Source: Pseudocercospora fijiensis CIRAD86
Lineage: Eukaryota > Ascomycota > Dothideomycetes > Mycosphaerellales > Mycosphaerellaceae
Reading direction: 5' to 3'
Length of the DNA: 64,000 nucleotides
NCBI RefSeq assembly: GCF_000340215.1
Contig: NW_006921532.1
Span: 7,034,550 to 7,098,549, forward strand
Part shown: positions 1-11,357 of the stretch, piece after piece
Numbering within the stretch: position 1 is the first letter of the stretch
Layout: the number at the start of each line of letters is the position of its first letter
Translations under genes and position numbers: made by a program
The notes under the pieces: generated by a model
Told to the model about the DNA's origin: nothing
Databases searched by the model: none
What the model saw: the letters and a program-made list of their open reading frames with translations, nothing else

Positions 1-143
1 CTACTAATGTTTACGCCCTCGTTTATTGCTTTTAGTTTATCCTGTTATTGTCTTTTGCTTTTATCTTTACCTTCGATTAATGTTGCTATAACTTTATTCC
101 TTCGCTCTTGTTTCCTTAGATAGAACTATACAAGGCGCGTTTT

Positions 144-172
144 CCTAATAATACCCCGGGGGTAGTATTAGG
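144..172. repeat. Hairpin (inverted repeat with CCCC/GGGG core)
   Basis: Near-perfect inverted repeat: CCTAATA..TACCCC pairs with GGGGTA..TATTAGG. The same design recurs at 574-600, 3,817-3,843, 9,691-9,715 and 13,603-13,630. Confidence 0.7.
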
Positions 173-573
173 AAGATAGCCGAACCTAGCCCCTCTACCC
201 TTCTAGGACTACTTCCCTCTAGATTCCTAGACTCTAGCAACCTTCCTTAAGTAACAACGACAATAAGATACTCTACTAGAGGATGTTCCTACCCTAATTA
301 GCACTAGCTACGTAGGATACTAAGAAAGGGAGGATCCCTCTCCCTTCCTAGCTCTTAGATAGACGTAGCAACCTAGGCCTATAGCCTCTAAGAATAGGGA
401 CCTTAGGCCGCCAAGCTTAGTGTCTAGAAGAAAGAAGAACGTACGAGCTACGTTTATATACCTGCTACTATAAAAGGTAATGCTACATCTATAACGATAG
501 TGCTATAGGCTAATATAAGCTGCGCTAGGCCTAGGCGATTTGCTCTTAGTTGCCGAGCATCTCTAGAGAAAAG

Positions 574-600
574 CTAATACTACTCCGAGGGTATTATTAG
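574..600. repeat. Hairpin, member of the same family
   Basis: Inverted repeat CTAATA..ACTC/GAG..TATTATTAG with a few mismatches that fit transitions. Second copy of the motif in the leader of the LTR element. Confidence 0.6.
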
Positions 601-1024
601 TCCCGCTAGCCTTACTACTATAGATTACTACTAGGTACTCGAACTGACTAGTTACATTTCGAGTACGCGGGAATCTACGAAAGCTAGAGGTTAATAAAAG
701 CGCGTAGTCGCTACTAGCAATTAGCTAGATCGATTATTAAACTTTAGCCGCTCTACTAATAAAGGAGTCTCGTATATAGCTTCACTTTTTAGGGTCTATA
801 TATAATCGTTATCCGTTTGCTTTACCGGAATATACGGACTACGCTACCTTCGTACCCTATTTAAGGCGAGCTTTCTAAGCTCTTTCTTCTACTCGAACAC
901 TAACTAACTTACTACCGCCTACCCCCTCCCCCTCCTTCTATCTAAACCCTTTAATTATTATTAACAAGCTACGAACGTTTTTACAAAACTCGTTACTAAC
1001 TCCTTTCCGCTCCGGTCGACTAAG

Positions 1025-3763
1025 ATGTCTTCCGGCGCCCTAAATCCGCTAGGCGCTAGCAGTAGCAGCAACCTACTAGCCCTAAACCTAGGCGTACTAG
1101 TCCCGATCGAAGCCCTATCCGATAGCGCCTTAGCTGCTACAACTAGCCTCGAGCACTACTTCTAGATCGTTACCGCCCTTAAAGACCCTTAAGAGAAGAT
1201 CTAGAACGCTCGTACCCTACTACGCGTTATTAATAGGAACATTAAGAAGGCTACTATCTTAGTTACGTATAGTATAAACAACTTGCGTTAGTCTATCGGT
1301 AAGCGTGTCTTTAAGCGCGAGGTTCTTAACGATATAGATATCGAACAAGCCTTTCCTATCGTCTATAGCCTCGAGACGGCCGGCACCTAGATTCGCTTGC
1401 GCTTTAAGACCCTCGACTAGGCCTTCGAATATTAGGGAGGACTAAGCAGTCTTCCTAAGAGCCTTATTAATTTCGCCTACGGTAGATAAGAGCGTACTAA
1501 GCAGGTCTCTTCGTTCGTTAATAAGTATAAGGTCCGTCGTTAAGGCGCCGAGTACCTTTCCCGTACTATAATCTATCGTATATCTACCGCTAGTAAGAAG
1601 GTAGGCAAGTAGTTACTTAACTTGTCCTTTACGCTTAACGACTTTACGATATCCTACTAGAAGAAGCACTACGATGCGATTATCTAGGTCGATCTTAACG
1701 TATAGACAACTAAGGATCTACTAAAAGAGAAGGGCTATCGCATTAATAGTATAGGTTTTATTATCGAAGGTTAAGAGGCTCCTATCGTTAATGTCCTTAA
1801 ACGTAAGGCTCTTCGCCTAGAAATAGAGGCCGATACGGCTACTAGTCTCGCGCTCGCTACGGAGATATAGGCTTAAGACCGTCGCTCGACCTGCAACCGT
1901 AAGGTCCTTTAGGAAGTTAAGGACGAGCGCGCTAAGGCCGAAGTAGCGCGTAAGAAGGCATTGTATGCTCGCTAGGCCCTCCGCAAGGCTACTAAGAAGT
2001 ACAGCGCCCCTTCTAGTACTAACTATAGTACTAACTATAGTAACTCGGATATTGATATACTAGATACACTACTAGAAGATATCTCCTCCGAAGGCTCCTT
2101 TAGCGAGCGTAGAGATAGAGGACTCTCGCCGATCCTATTAACTAAGAACATCTATAGTTCTTATAAGGGCGACTCTATTACGCACCTTATTACTAAGATC
2201 GATATAGTTCCTAAAGCCGTAATAGGCGAAGCTCCTACTGCCCTCTCTATCTATTAACAGCTCGACGACCTTAGCAAGCTAGGAGAAGAGCCGTTCTCTA
2301 TATATACTAACTATATTAAGAAGGCCGCTAAGGTCTGTAGTCTCTATACTAGTACTAAGGCGAGTGTCCTCGTCGGTCGCCTATTAAAGATTAGTCGCAA
2401 GGTTCCTAATTAAGACGCCTTCGCTGCCCTTAAAGCTAATTAGGCCTATACTAACTAGTTTCCTAGACGCCCTATTACCGCCCCGATATCTCTAGGACTC
2501 TACGCGTTTAACCCTACTAGTACTATTACTCGCGCCCTTACGCTAACGGATCGCTAAAGCAAGTTCGTTACCGGCATCCTTAGCTAAGGCACTTCCTTCG
2601 ACCGCTTTCGCTAGACTAGCAATGCTATCTTCCCTTAAGTCTTTAGCTAGTTATAAGAGCCTCGTAGAGTATATCTTCCTTTCCTTATCGACCTAATATA
2701 GGAGGAGTTTGAAATATACCTTTAGTATATACGTGCGATGCCTAAGTCTAAGCAGGAAGGCCGTAATACCCTTTAAACTTATAGTGTAAGCAACTAAATC
2801 GTCCGCTAGTACCCTGCCCTATAGCTCTTAGCTGTCGCCCTTCGACCTAATTACGTATACGAGCTTATCTCCGTCCCTAAGCCTACTAAGTTCTTTAAGG
2901 TTAGCGGTACTTACGAAAACTATCCTTCTAAGGAGTCTGCTCGTCTCGGATAAGATATAGTTAAGCTCGTAGCTAGCGAGGGTACTAGTTACCTACGCAT
3001 TAAGGTCTGCCTTATATCTAAGGATAAGACTAGCTACTCTACTATTATCGAAGGTATATATTAGCCCGAGGTCTTTACGAACTAGGTTAAGAAGCTTAAG
3101 GCTCGTAGCCTAGTCCTACTAACTAAGATCGGTAAGCTTACTAATAAGCACCTTACCGACGACGACCTCGACTATATATTCGATAGTTAGCCTAATAGTA
3201 AGGGGCGCAAAGCGGAGTAGATCCTTAACCCTCTAAAGGAGTGCGAAGTCTCTATTTAGATACTATACCTACTATATAGTAATCTAAAGACTAAGAGCAA
3301 CCGTATGTTAATTAACCTAGGCTACTCTCGCGTTATTAACGGTACTAAGGTTAAGGGCTACGAGAACTTAACAGTCTCTTAGGTTACTAAAGCGTACCGC
3401 AATCTAACCGCCCTCCTAGCCTCTAACTCCTTCGTGCTATTCGCTTTCCCTACGGCTATCTTAGTCGAAGGCCTCGGCTACATCTCCGACGCTCTAGTTA
3501 GTAGGATTCCTTAGTTAAGTTACGTTGTTTAGAACGAAGTTGAACAGATCCTCTAGCTTAATAACGAGGGACTAAAGGAATATCTATACGATTAGGAGAA
3601 AGCTACGACGGAAAAGGCTATTAACCTCCTCGTTAATTAAGCTTTCTACGAGGGATAGTACTTCGGTACTAATAGCTTTAACGCGTACGGAGGAGATTTC
3701 GAGAGCCGTCTAGCAGATAAGGTTATTACTAGTAAGGATTACGGCGCGTTAAAGCAACAGTAA
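1025..3763 (+). pseudogene. RIP-broken single ORF of an LTR retrotransposon, family not recognised
   Basis: One frame runs 913 codons from an ATG (MSSGALNPLG...) to ...KDYGALKQQ followed by TAA, interrupted only by TAG/TAA and without a visible frameshift over 2.7 kb. Stops sit where Gln or Trp is expected, as RIP of CAG, CAA and TGG would produce. The two Gln codons before the end survive because their C follows G or A. No zinc knuckle, protease, reverse transcriptase or integrase motif is visible. It could be gag-like or a protein of a non-autonomous element. The frame ends about 185 bp before the polypurine tract and LTR, leaving no room for pol downstream. A second copy of the last ~500 bp of the frame is at 13.05-13.55 kb. 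Function unknown. Confidence 0.6.
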
Positions 3764-3816
3764 GTCTATATAGTGTTGCTTAGGAAGTTGTTTTTATATA
3801 ATTATAGTATCTAGGA

Positions 3817-3843
3817 TTAATACTATCCCGGGGGTATTATTGC
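3817..3843. repeat. Hairpin after the ORF of the LTR element
   Basis: Inverted repeat TTAATACTATCCC / GGGGGTATTATT about 55 bp after the ORF stop; the same hairpin lies at the same place in the second copy (13,603-13,630). Confidence 0.65.
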
Positions 3844-3933
3844 GGAGTTCTAAGAATAGCCTTAGCTAAGAACGCTAAGGATGCATATATATTTGTTTTA
3901 AGCGCGCAATATAAAGCGTGTCTAGTTAGATAC

Positions 3934-3948
3934 GAAGAAAGGGAGGGA
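3934..3948 (+). other. Polypurine tract of the LTR element
   Basis: GAAGAAAGGGAGGGA stands directly before the LTR start (TATTAGC, RIP form of TGTTAGC). The second copy has the same arrangement at 13,721-13,735, which fixes the LTR start. Confidence 0.7.
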
Positions 3949-3995
3949 TATTAGCTAGTAACCGGCCCTATACCTATAGGCTAGTTTTAAGCCTA

Positions 3996-4194
3996 TGTTA
4001 GGGCTAAAGAGGCTACACGTAATTGGCATGTAACTAGGCCGAGTGAAGCTAGGGTCTTGATGCCTTAGGCAGGGCTTGGCGCTTAGCGTTAGGCTAACTC
4101 TCCTACCTTCCTCCCTCTTCTCCTAGCTCCTTATCGAATACTACTTGTACCTACCACTACCCTATCTACCTGCTAATATAACCCTTCTTATACA
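3996..4194 (+). repeat. Gypsy 5' LTR
   Basis: Starts TGTTAGGGC and ends TTATACA; aligns over its length to 10,924-11,120 with mostly transition differences and one extra TA near the 3' end. Confidence 0.85.
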
Positions 4195-4699
4195 GTATTC
4201 GATCCACCCTTTAAGGGCAGCAGCTAGATAGTCCTTATTTCAAGCTTTTAGCGGTATAGCTACGAAAACTATCGATTTAACTATATTACGCCCGAAGAAC
4301 GGGACCTACACGTACTATTCTACTAAAACAACCGTACCAATCATTAAGCAAGGCCTTCTATACGGCCTATTACACTAAGTCAAGCACACTAGACCGATAT
4401 TTACTAATTCCGCTACATCCGCATCTTAGGGGCTAATAATATATTATTAGTATTACCCCCTATTATAATAGCCGGCTTATTACGAAGCAACAACAACCGT
4501 GCTGCCGCTAGTAGCGCTAGCAATAACAATGCTAGTAGCACAGTACCTGCTAAAGTGCCTGCTAAAGCACCTACTAAGGTGCCTGCTAAAGAGCCTACTA
4601 CTAGGCCTACCGAAGAACCTATAGTCCTAGGTAACGACCTAGAATTGCCTATCGACGACATTCTTAACAATATTATCAACCGTCGATATAGCTAACTAG

Positions 4700-5800
4700 C
4701 CTTTAGCCCCTAACTAGTAGGGAGACTCTAAGAAGCTACCTAAAACAGGCTTACTGCCCTACGTTAAGAACAACAGCTAAAGGATAACCTCCTCGAGATT
4801 CGCCGCCTATAGGAAGCCCTAACAACCACTGCTAGACTAGAGCTAGTAGCAGTACCTTCTATTTAAAAGAAGGACGCTAAGCTTAAAGACTATACCGTAT
4901 TTGATAGCTCTAGCCGCAAGTAGTACAATAATTATATACGTAATTGTGAATTGAACTAGCGGAATGCACTAAGGGCCCTGCTAGACGACTATTCGCTAGT
5001 CGTCTATGCTATGCAATACATTAATAGAGACCCAAAACGCACCTAGGATAACTATTTCGACTCTCTTACTAATTAGACCGCTGTTTAGTAGCAAGACTAC
5101 AAGACTATTATGTTAGACACCCTTAGAAACCCTATACTAAGGCAACAACACGCTTAGGACCAATACCTTCGAGCTAAACAAAAGACTAATCAATCGGCTC
5201 GCTTATTTAAGGCCTATTTAAAGACCCTTAAGGACGATTTGCTAGCTAAGACCGACTCTATCTAGATTTCCGAAATACGCCCTAAATTGCGATAGGAATT
5301 GGTCCTTGAATTGGACCGCCGTCGTATGTTCGAATAGGCCAACCTAATACGCATTCAATTTATAGTCGAAGTAGAAATAGCCGAACGGGCTATTTAGCTC
5401 TAATAACGACTAGAATCGAGGATCCGACTAGCTAGTACTAACCGCGGCAATCGTAGTAGCCGCGGAGGAAACTAAGGTTCCTACTATAATAACAATGCTA
5501 ACAATAGGAACAGTAACAATAACCGTAGAAGAGGCTGTAGCCGCCGGCTATATAGAAGAGGCCGCGATAGGGGCCGTAGAAGGGGCTCGTATCCTTACAA
5601 CGCTAACCGCTTAACTAACAACAACAGCTACGGCAGTCTACTAACTAGATTAAAGTGCTTCAATTGCGATAGCACTAGCTATCTACTAGGCTAATGCGAC
5701 AAACCTAGGGATTAGGCCCGAGTCGACCGTACTACCGCTAAGCACCGAAAGCACCTTTTAGCAGCTAACGCCACCCCTATAGGCTAACCTTCGAAAAAAG
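4700..5800 (+). pseudogene. Gypsy gag with CCHC zinc knuckle, RIP-broken
   Basis: Reading frame with regularly placed TAG codons encodes a Gln/Asn/Arg-rich protein. Near 5,650-5,720 a zinc knuckle starts CFNCDSTSYLLG, then a Gln-to-stop, then C-DKPRD; an Arg/Asn/Gly-rich basic stretch precedes it at 5,420-5,640. It lies in a different frame from pol (gag at 5,656 is one base off the protease frame at 5,913), so the ancestral element probably used a -1 frameshift between gag and pol. The exact start was not determined. Confidence 0.7.
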
Positions 5801-5837
5801 AGTAAGCGCCGCACTAACTGTTAGCCTCGTACGGCGT

Positions 5838-8800
5838 AAGACTATCGACATTATACTAGCTATTATACGTACCTATCTTATATCTAGGCCCGATACTAAC
5901 TATAAGGCAAAGGTTATACTAGACCCCGGAAATTCAGTTAGCGCCCTTATTAGCTATTACCTAGCCAAGCAATTAGACCTTCGATAACTGCCGAAGACTA
6001 ACCTACCAACCCTTGCTTAGTTTAATAACGCTCGGCACTTAACCTATAGAGCCTACTATGTTCCTATAGTTCTAAAAGACGACCTCGGAAATAAACGCCT
6101 ACTAAACTTTACTGCCTACGCGGTAGACATAGACAGCCTCCTATCCGATATTGTTATTAGTAACCCTATTCTCAAGTACTATGCTATAGTTATAGACCTA
6201 GGCAGCCAATAGTAGCGATTTAGAATCGCTAGGAAAGAGGACATTAAACACATTAATGTTAGCGAGTGCCCTAACGATATTAGGGTCCTATTTATTGGCA
6301 ATCTAACCCTAGCTAATCCGACTACCGACCTACTCGGTAGGGATAACGAAGAACCTATGCCCCCTAACGGCATAGACTCTAACTAGCTCGAACGTATACT
6401 AGAGCCTATTCGAGAGACCTATATTAATGTATTTAAACACTACTTAGCATCGACATTGCCTATATTCAAGGAGACAGATTATAAGATTAACATTATAGAG
6501 GGCAAAGAGGTTCCTTTTAGCCCCCTCTATAACCTTAGTAAACGAGAGCTTGCTGTGTTGCGTAAGTACCTAGAGGAAAACCTAGCTAATAGTCGCATTC
6601 GGTACAGTAACAGCCCTGCTAGCGCCCCTATCCTATTCGTACTAAAGAAGGATAGTAGCCTACGCCTATGTGTTAATTATCGTAGGCTTAACGCTGTCAC
6701 TATTAAAGACCGCTATCTACTTCCTTTTATTAATAAGACCCTCGATCGCCTTTCTAGTGCCTACTACTACACTATATTAGACATTAAGGATGCATACTAT
6801 CGCATCCGCATCCGTAAGGGTAATAAATAGAAAACAGCCTTCCGTACCCGCTATAGCTATTTCGAGTATCTAGTTATGCTATTTAGGCTAGTAAACGCCT
6901 CTATAACATTCTAGTCCTATATTAATCGGGCCCTTTCGGGTCTATTGGACCACCTCTGTATAGTTTACCTAGATAACATCCTAGTTTATACACACTCTCC
7001 TAACATTGCGGAATACTAGGCTGCAGTCCGCAAGGTACTCGACCGCCTACGAGCCTATAGACTATATTGCAAACCTTCTAAATGCACCTTTGCTGCTAAA
7101 GAGGTATTATTCCTTAGCTTCCTCATTTCAACCGAGGGTGTTAAGGCTAATCCTAACCGGATTAAAACAATCACTAAATAGCCCGTTCCTACGTCTATTA
7201 AAGAGCTTCAATTATTCCTAGGTTTCGCTAACTTCTACCGTCGGTTTATTAAGGGTTATTCACGGCATGTAATGCCCCTAACCGAGCTTACTAAAACTAA
7301 GGCTAACCTAACTAGAGAGTTCAAATAGACTAATAGAGCATAAGCCGCTTTTAACGGCCTAAAGCAACGCTTTACTAATGTCCCCTTATTGCACTATTTC
7401 GTACTAAGCAAGCAGATCCGAATTGAAACTAACGCTTTACAGTTCGCTATATCAGCTATTATGTTACAGCAGGCTAATAATACCTATTAGCACCCGATTG
7501 CCTTCTTTTTACGGAAGATAATCGACGTAGAACGTCGGTACGAGACCTACGAGTAAGAGCTCCTAGCAATCGTAGAAGCCTTCAAGCACTAGCGCTATTA
7601 TCTCGATAGTGCTTAGCACCCTATTTAGGTCTATACGGACTATAACAACCTCCGTAGGATTACGAAGGTTACTAGGGTTATAGGTCGACAGGCTAGATAG
7701 GCCGTCTACCTCGCCGGGTTCGATTTTAATATATTACATCGGCTAGGTATAAGTAACCCTGCTAATAGCCTATCGAGGCGACCTAATTACGATAGCGAAA
7801 CCTAATACATCAATTCTCTGTTTCTAACCCTGTAGTATAAGATTGCTATAGACCTTGCTATAAAGCAGGCGTAGGATAAGCGGACTTCCGGACCCCGCGG
7901 CGGCAACAAATACTATAGCGGAGTTGTCGTTCTTCTAGTGCACGTTAAAAAGGACGTAGATCGCTCGAGCTATAACGACTCGATTAAAGATATTGCTATC
8001 TATAGCGACAGTACTACAGAAGAGGTTGCAGTTAATCCGGCTGCTAGTACTATTAGATATATATAATACGTACCTCGTTCGATAGCGAGGGTGCTATTAA
8101 ATAACCTTACAAATAGGGATAGTTAATCGTTTATAGATAAGCTATTACGTACTTAGTAGAGGGACGCCTTTGCTGTCGAGCGCATTAATAGGCTTGTAAG
8201 TAGGCGGGCGACCCGATCTAGTAAGAGTAACAACAATTAGTCGATCGACGACAAAGGTTACTTGAAGTTTAAGGGCAGATACTATGTCCCCGCTAAACAA
8301 TCGATTAGACAAGAGCTTTTAAAGAGGCACTATAATAGTGAACTCGCTAGTTACTATAGCATAGAGAGGTCGTACGAGTTACTATCGCGCATATACTACT
8401 AGCCGAATAGTAAGCGGTATATAAAGGAGTATATACAGACCTGTATAGTATGCTAGCGAGTTAAAGCACTAAAGCACTTACTATTTAGCGAGTTGTCTTC
8501 ACTCCCTATTCTAAAGAAGCCATTTGTAGAGCTTATAATAGATTTTATTATAGGTCTTCCCCCTGCTAAGCGAAGAGGAAGTAAAGACATCTTTAACGCT
8601 ATCCTAGTCGTCGTAGACCGATTTACTAAAGGCGCTCGTTACATCCCTACTAGGAAGGATTAGACAGCTATTGACCTAGCTAAGTTACTATAGAATAACA
8701 TCTTCTATAGCTATTAGGGAACCCCTAAGGGGATAGTCTCTAACCGAGGCCCGACATTCACATCTTACTATTAGAGTGAGATATACCTATAGCTAAGACT

Positions 8801-9671
8801 CAAGCATCGCCTATCTACAGTATTCTATCTATAAACAGATAGCTAGACCGAGAAGCAGAATGCTACGCTATAGCAGTACCTACGCAGCTACATTAATAAC
8901 AACCCTAACGATTAGGTTAACCTCCTACAACTAGCCGAATTCGTATACAATAACAGTGTCTACTTATCTACTAAGGTGTCACCTTATTTCGCTATAATAG
9001 GCTAAAACGCTACTATACCGCAAGACCCCTTATCGCTCGAGGCCGAGCGCAAGGAAAGGGAAGCGGGTTAAGGTCAACCTAAAACACTAGCGGCTATTAA
9101 GAGGGTTCAGAAGATACGAGAAATCTATGCTAAGATAGCCGAGAAGTTGACAAAGGCTTAAGAGTACTAAAAGACCTACTATAACAAACACTACCTTCTA
9201 ATAACCTTTAAGCAAGGCGACATAGTTATGCTTAGTATAAAGAACCTCCGCATCCGCAAACACCTATTACCCGATAGTAAAACAAGGCCTAAGCTCGCAC
9301 TAAGATACATTAGCCTATTCCGCATCCGAGAACCGAAGGGCATATAGGCCTACTAGTTATAGCTTCTACCCTATTACACTATCTATAACACCTTCTATAT
9401 ATCCCTCCTTAAGCTATACTATTAACGCGAAGGCGACGAAGCACCTGCTAAGTTAGAAGAAGTCTTAGCTAATAGTGAAGAACTATAGTCTATAGAACGT
9501 ATCCTATAGCACCGGACTAGGAAAGGCAAGAAGGAGTACCTATTAAGATAGCAAGGCTATTTACCTAAATAGGACTCGTAGGAAGCTAAAGCCTCTTTTA
9601 AAGACATAACTAAGCTGTTAGACGAGTATTAGACTAGTGTGAAGAATAAGAAGAAGGCTAAAAGCTCGTAA
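5838..9671 (+). pseudogene. Gypsy pol: protease, RT, RNase H, integrase, chromodomain, RIP-broken
   Basis: One frame from about 5.84 kb to the TAA at 9,669. Order seen: protease (VILDPGNSVSALIS near 5,913; the usual DSG reads DPG), reverse transcriptase (intact stretch 6,456-6,830 with NSPASAPILFVLKK and LCVNYRRLNAVTIKDRY; catalytic YLDN, a variant of YLDD, near 6,970), RNase H (RIETNALQFAISAI near 7,420), integrase (zinc-binding H..C region 8,330-8,460, then FVELIIDFIIGLPP and VVVDRFTKGARY near 8,520-8,650), and a C-terminal chromodomain-like segment (SIERILQHRTRKGKKEYLLR..GY, 9,489-9,570; one Gln reads TAG). A chromodomain places it near fungal chromoviruses. Stops are TAG or TAA only. Confidence 0.88.
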
Positions 9672-9690
9672 TGTTACTAAGGCTTAGGAT

Positions 9691-9715
9691 TAATAGCACC
9701 CCTGGGGTGCTATTA
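9691..9715. repeat. Perfect hairpin 20 bp after Gypsy pol
   Basis: TAATAGCACCCC, one T, then GGGGTGCTATTA: 12-bp perfect arms with a single-base centre, just after the pol stop at 9,671. Same design as the hairpins in the unrelated LTR element. Confidence 0.75.
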
Positions 9716-10923
9716 GCTAACTAATTAGAGGCCGACAAACTAGGACAATAAGACTACACTACTATAGTAGACGCGTACTAAGCATTAACAAACGCGCTAT
9801 AGCTATTAACCGATCGCCTACTCTTTTAAGGATTCTACCTCTTCCCTAATACGCCCTATAGGTCCCCCTCTTATTCTTTATTCTATCGAGGCCTCGAGAC
9901 CTAAGCGTTCGATAAGGGCGACGCGCGCGCGCGTACGAATGACGGTAATAAAGGTGATAGTGCCGCGCTACGAGCTAGCAGTGCGCCGACAGCCGGCGCG
10001 GCTATATTAGTAACGGTATTGCGGAGTGTGTTGTTAGTAGAAGGAGGAGATTAGAAGCGAGGTAAAGTTAGCGCTAAGACGACTAGCGCCGCCATTATTA
10101 ACATCACTTACTGTTGTCGCTACGCCTATAGACACAACCTTACCTACACTACGAGCCTAAGGCACCTTTAATCAAAACTTTGATTAAAGCTCTAAGCCTA
10201 TTAAAGGTTTGATCAAAACTTTAAGGCCGAGTTAAAACTTTAAGCCGCTTAAAAGATTAAGTAGACTAATAGACTAACTAACTAAGGGTAAAACTATAGA
10301 GCTAAGCTAGCCGGGGTCGATCTTGCGGACAATAGGTTACTCCTCGATCTATCTAACCCTTTAAGCGAGGCGAACCTCTACTACTACACTTACAATAGCC
10401 TTTACCTATAGAAACTAGACGAGCTGTGTTTTTTGAAAAGATAAGATAAGATTGACACTTGAAGGCTACTAAACCTAGCTAATTAGGGCTAGCGAAACTA
10501 CGAATAACAAGAACAATAACCCTCGGAAACGGACAAACCCTCGGAAGCGGACATTGCTAGGTCTTTTAAGAGTAGACGCAAAGAACTCGATACGACATTA
10601 CTTAGAACGGAGGCAGTACTACAATACCTCGTACGTCTACCTATTATAGTAGGGAAGACGCGCTTATATTATAATTGGTCGAAGGCCTTCAATTCTTATA
10701 GATATATATCACTTTATAGTTTATTATATATAGAGATAGCGTAGTTAGAGTTGTACATTGTATTATTAGAGGTAAGGTTTGACATAGTTACATAATTAGG
10801 TAGTTAAGTGTTCAATTTAGCGCGGGCTAAGCAGCTTATTAGACCTGCTAAGTTAGTAGTAATAGAGGTTGAGACTAGGACAAAGACCGGCTACGAGGGC
10901 GCGGCCTTTGGAAGGGAAGCGTA

Positions 10924-11120
10924 TATTAGGGCTAAAGAGGCTATACGTAATTGGTATATAACTAGGCCGAGTGAAGCTAGGGTCTTAATGCCTTAGGCAG
11001 GGCTTGGCGCTTAGCGTTAGGCTAACTCTCCTGCCTTCCTCCCTCTCCTCCTAGCTCTTTATCGAATACTACTTGTACCTACTACCACCCTATCTACCTA
11101 CTAACATAACCCTTCTTACA
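10924..11120 (+). repeat. Gypsy 3' LTR
   Basis: Starts TATTAGGGC (RIP form of TGTTAGGGC) after the polypurine tract and ends CTTACA; matches the 5' LTR and is followed by target duplication gccta at 11,121-11,125. Confidence 0.85.
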
Positions 11121-11357
11121 GCCTATATAAGAGGCCTCCTTCTATATTATAGATAGGGCATTAACCTCGTATAGCATATTGTTTATATTACACTTCTACA
11201 ATGCCTATATTGTAGGGCTCTAGTTATTAGCCTAAGCGATAGTCTCGTTATCCTATCTTGCTAAATATAGCTGCCTATATTGCTATAGGTTATGTTACCC
11301 TCGGTAGCCTATACTATTGCTACAAGTAGTGGTAGTAGTATTAGTTTCCGTCCTTTA

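Larger units (their letters stand above)
1..1024 (+). other. 5' internal leader of an LTR element, noncoding
   Basis: RIP-altered sequence (CpA nearly absent, TAG/TAA in all frames) upstream of the long degenerate frame at 1,025. No coding pattern seen. It holds two hairpin-forming inverted repeats (144-172 and 574-600). The element's 5' LTR is not in the window. Confidence 0.5.
3996..11120 (+). mobile_element. Complete Ty3/Gypsy retrotransposon with chromodomain, RIP-inactivated
   Basis: A 7.1-kb element bounded by ~198-bp LTRs (3,996-4,194 and 10,924-11,120; TG...CA, with the right copy starting TA through RIP) and by the 5-bp target duplication gccta (3,991-3,995 and 11,121-11,125). The purine-rich tract ggaagggaag lies directly upstream of the right LTR. 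Gag with a zinc knuckle is followed by pol (protease, reverse transcriptase, RNase H, integrase, chromodomain) in one frame. All domains are broken only by TAG/TAA at Gln/Trp positions. It is inserted in the 3' LTR of the element at 1-3,948. From 9,672 to 10,923 I see no gene, only A/T-rich palindromic motifs near 10,168-10,250. Confidence 0.9.
3949..11356 (+). repeat. 3' LTR (copy A), split by a Gypsy insertion
   Basis: The ~280-bp LTR is present as 3,949-3,995 and 11,126-11,356. It aligns with the uninterrupted copy B (13,736-14,013): at copy B '...ttttaagcctatataagagg' is continuous, whereas here the Gypsy element sits between the two halves. The 3' end (gtttccgtccttt) is followed at once by an inverted LINE fragment. 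Confidence 0.8.

Noticed and set aside
4413..4679. 88-codon minus-strand open frame (Leu/Gly/Ala-rich)
   Set aside because: Antisense to Gypsy leader/gag sequence with a short coding-strand repeat (aaagtgcctgct units); no independent support.
5838..9671. Reassigned TAG/TAA codons (alternative genetic code) in the repeat frames
   Set aside because: Stops fall at both Gln and Trp positions and CpA/TpG is depleted in all frames, spacers and LTRs; the island genes use ordinary stops and normal Gln/Trp codons. RIP explains everything.
10808..10996. 62-codon open frame
   Set aside because: It spans the Gypsy polypurine tract and the start of the 3' LTR; not a gene.
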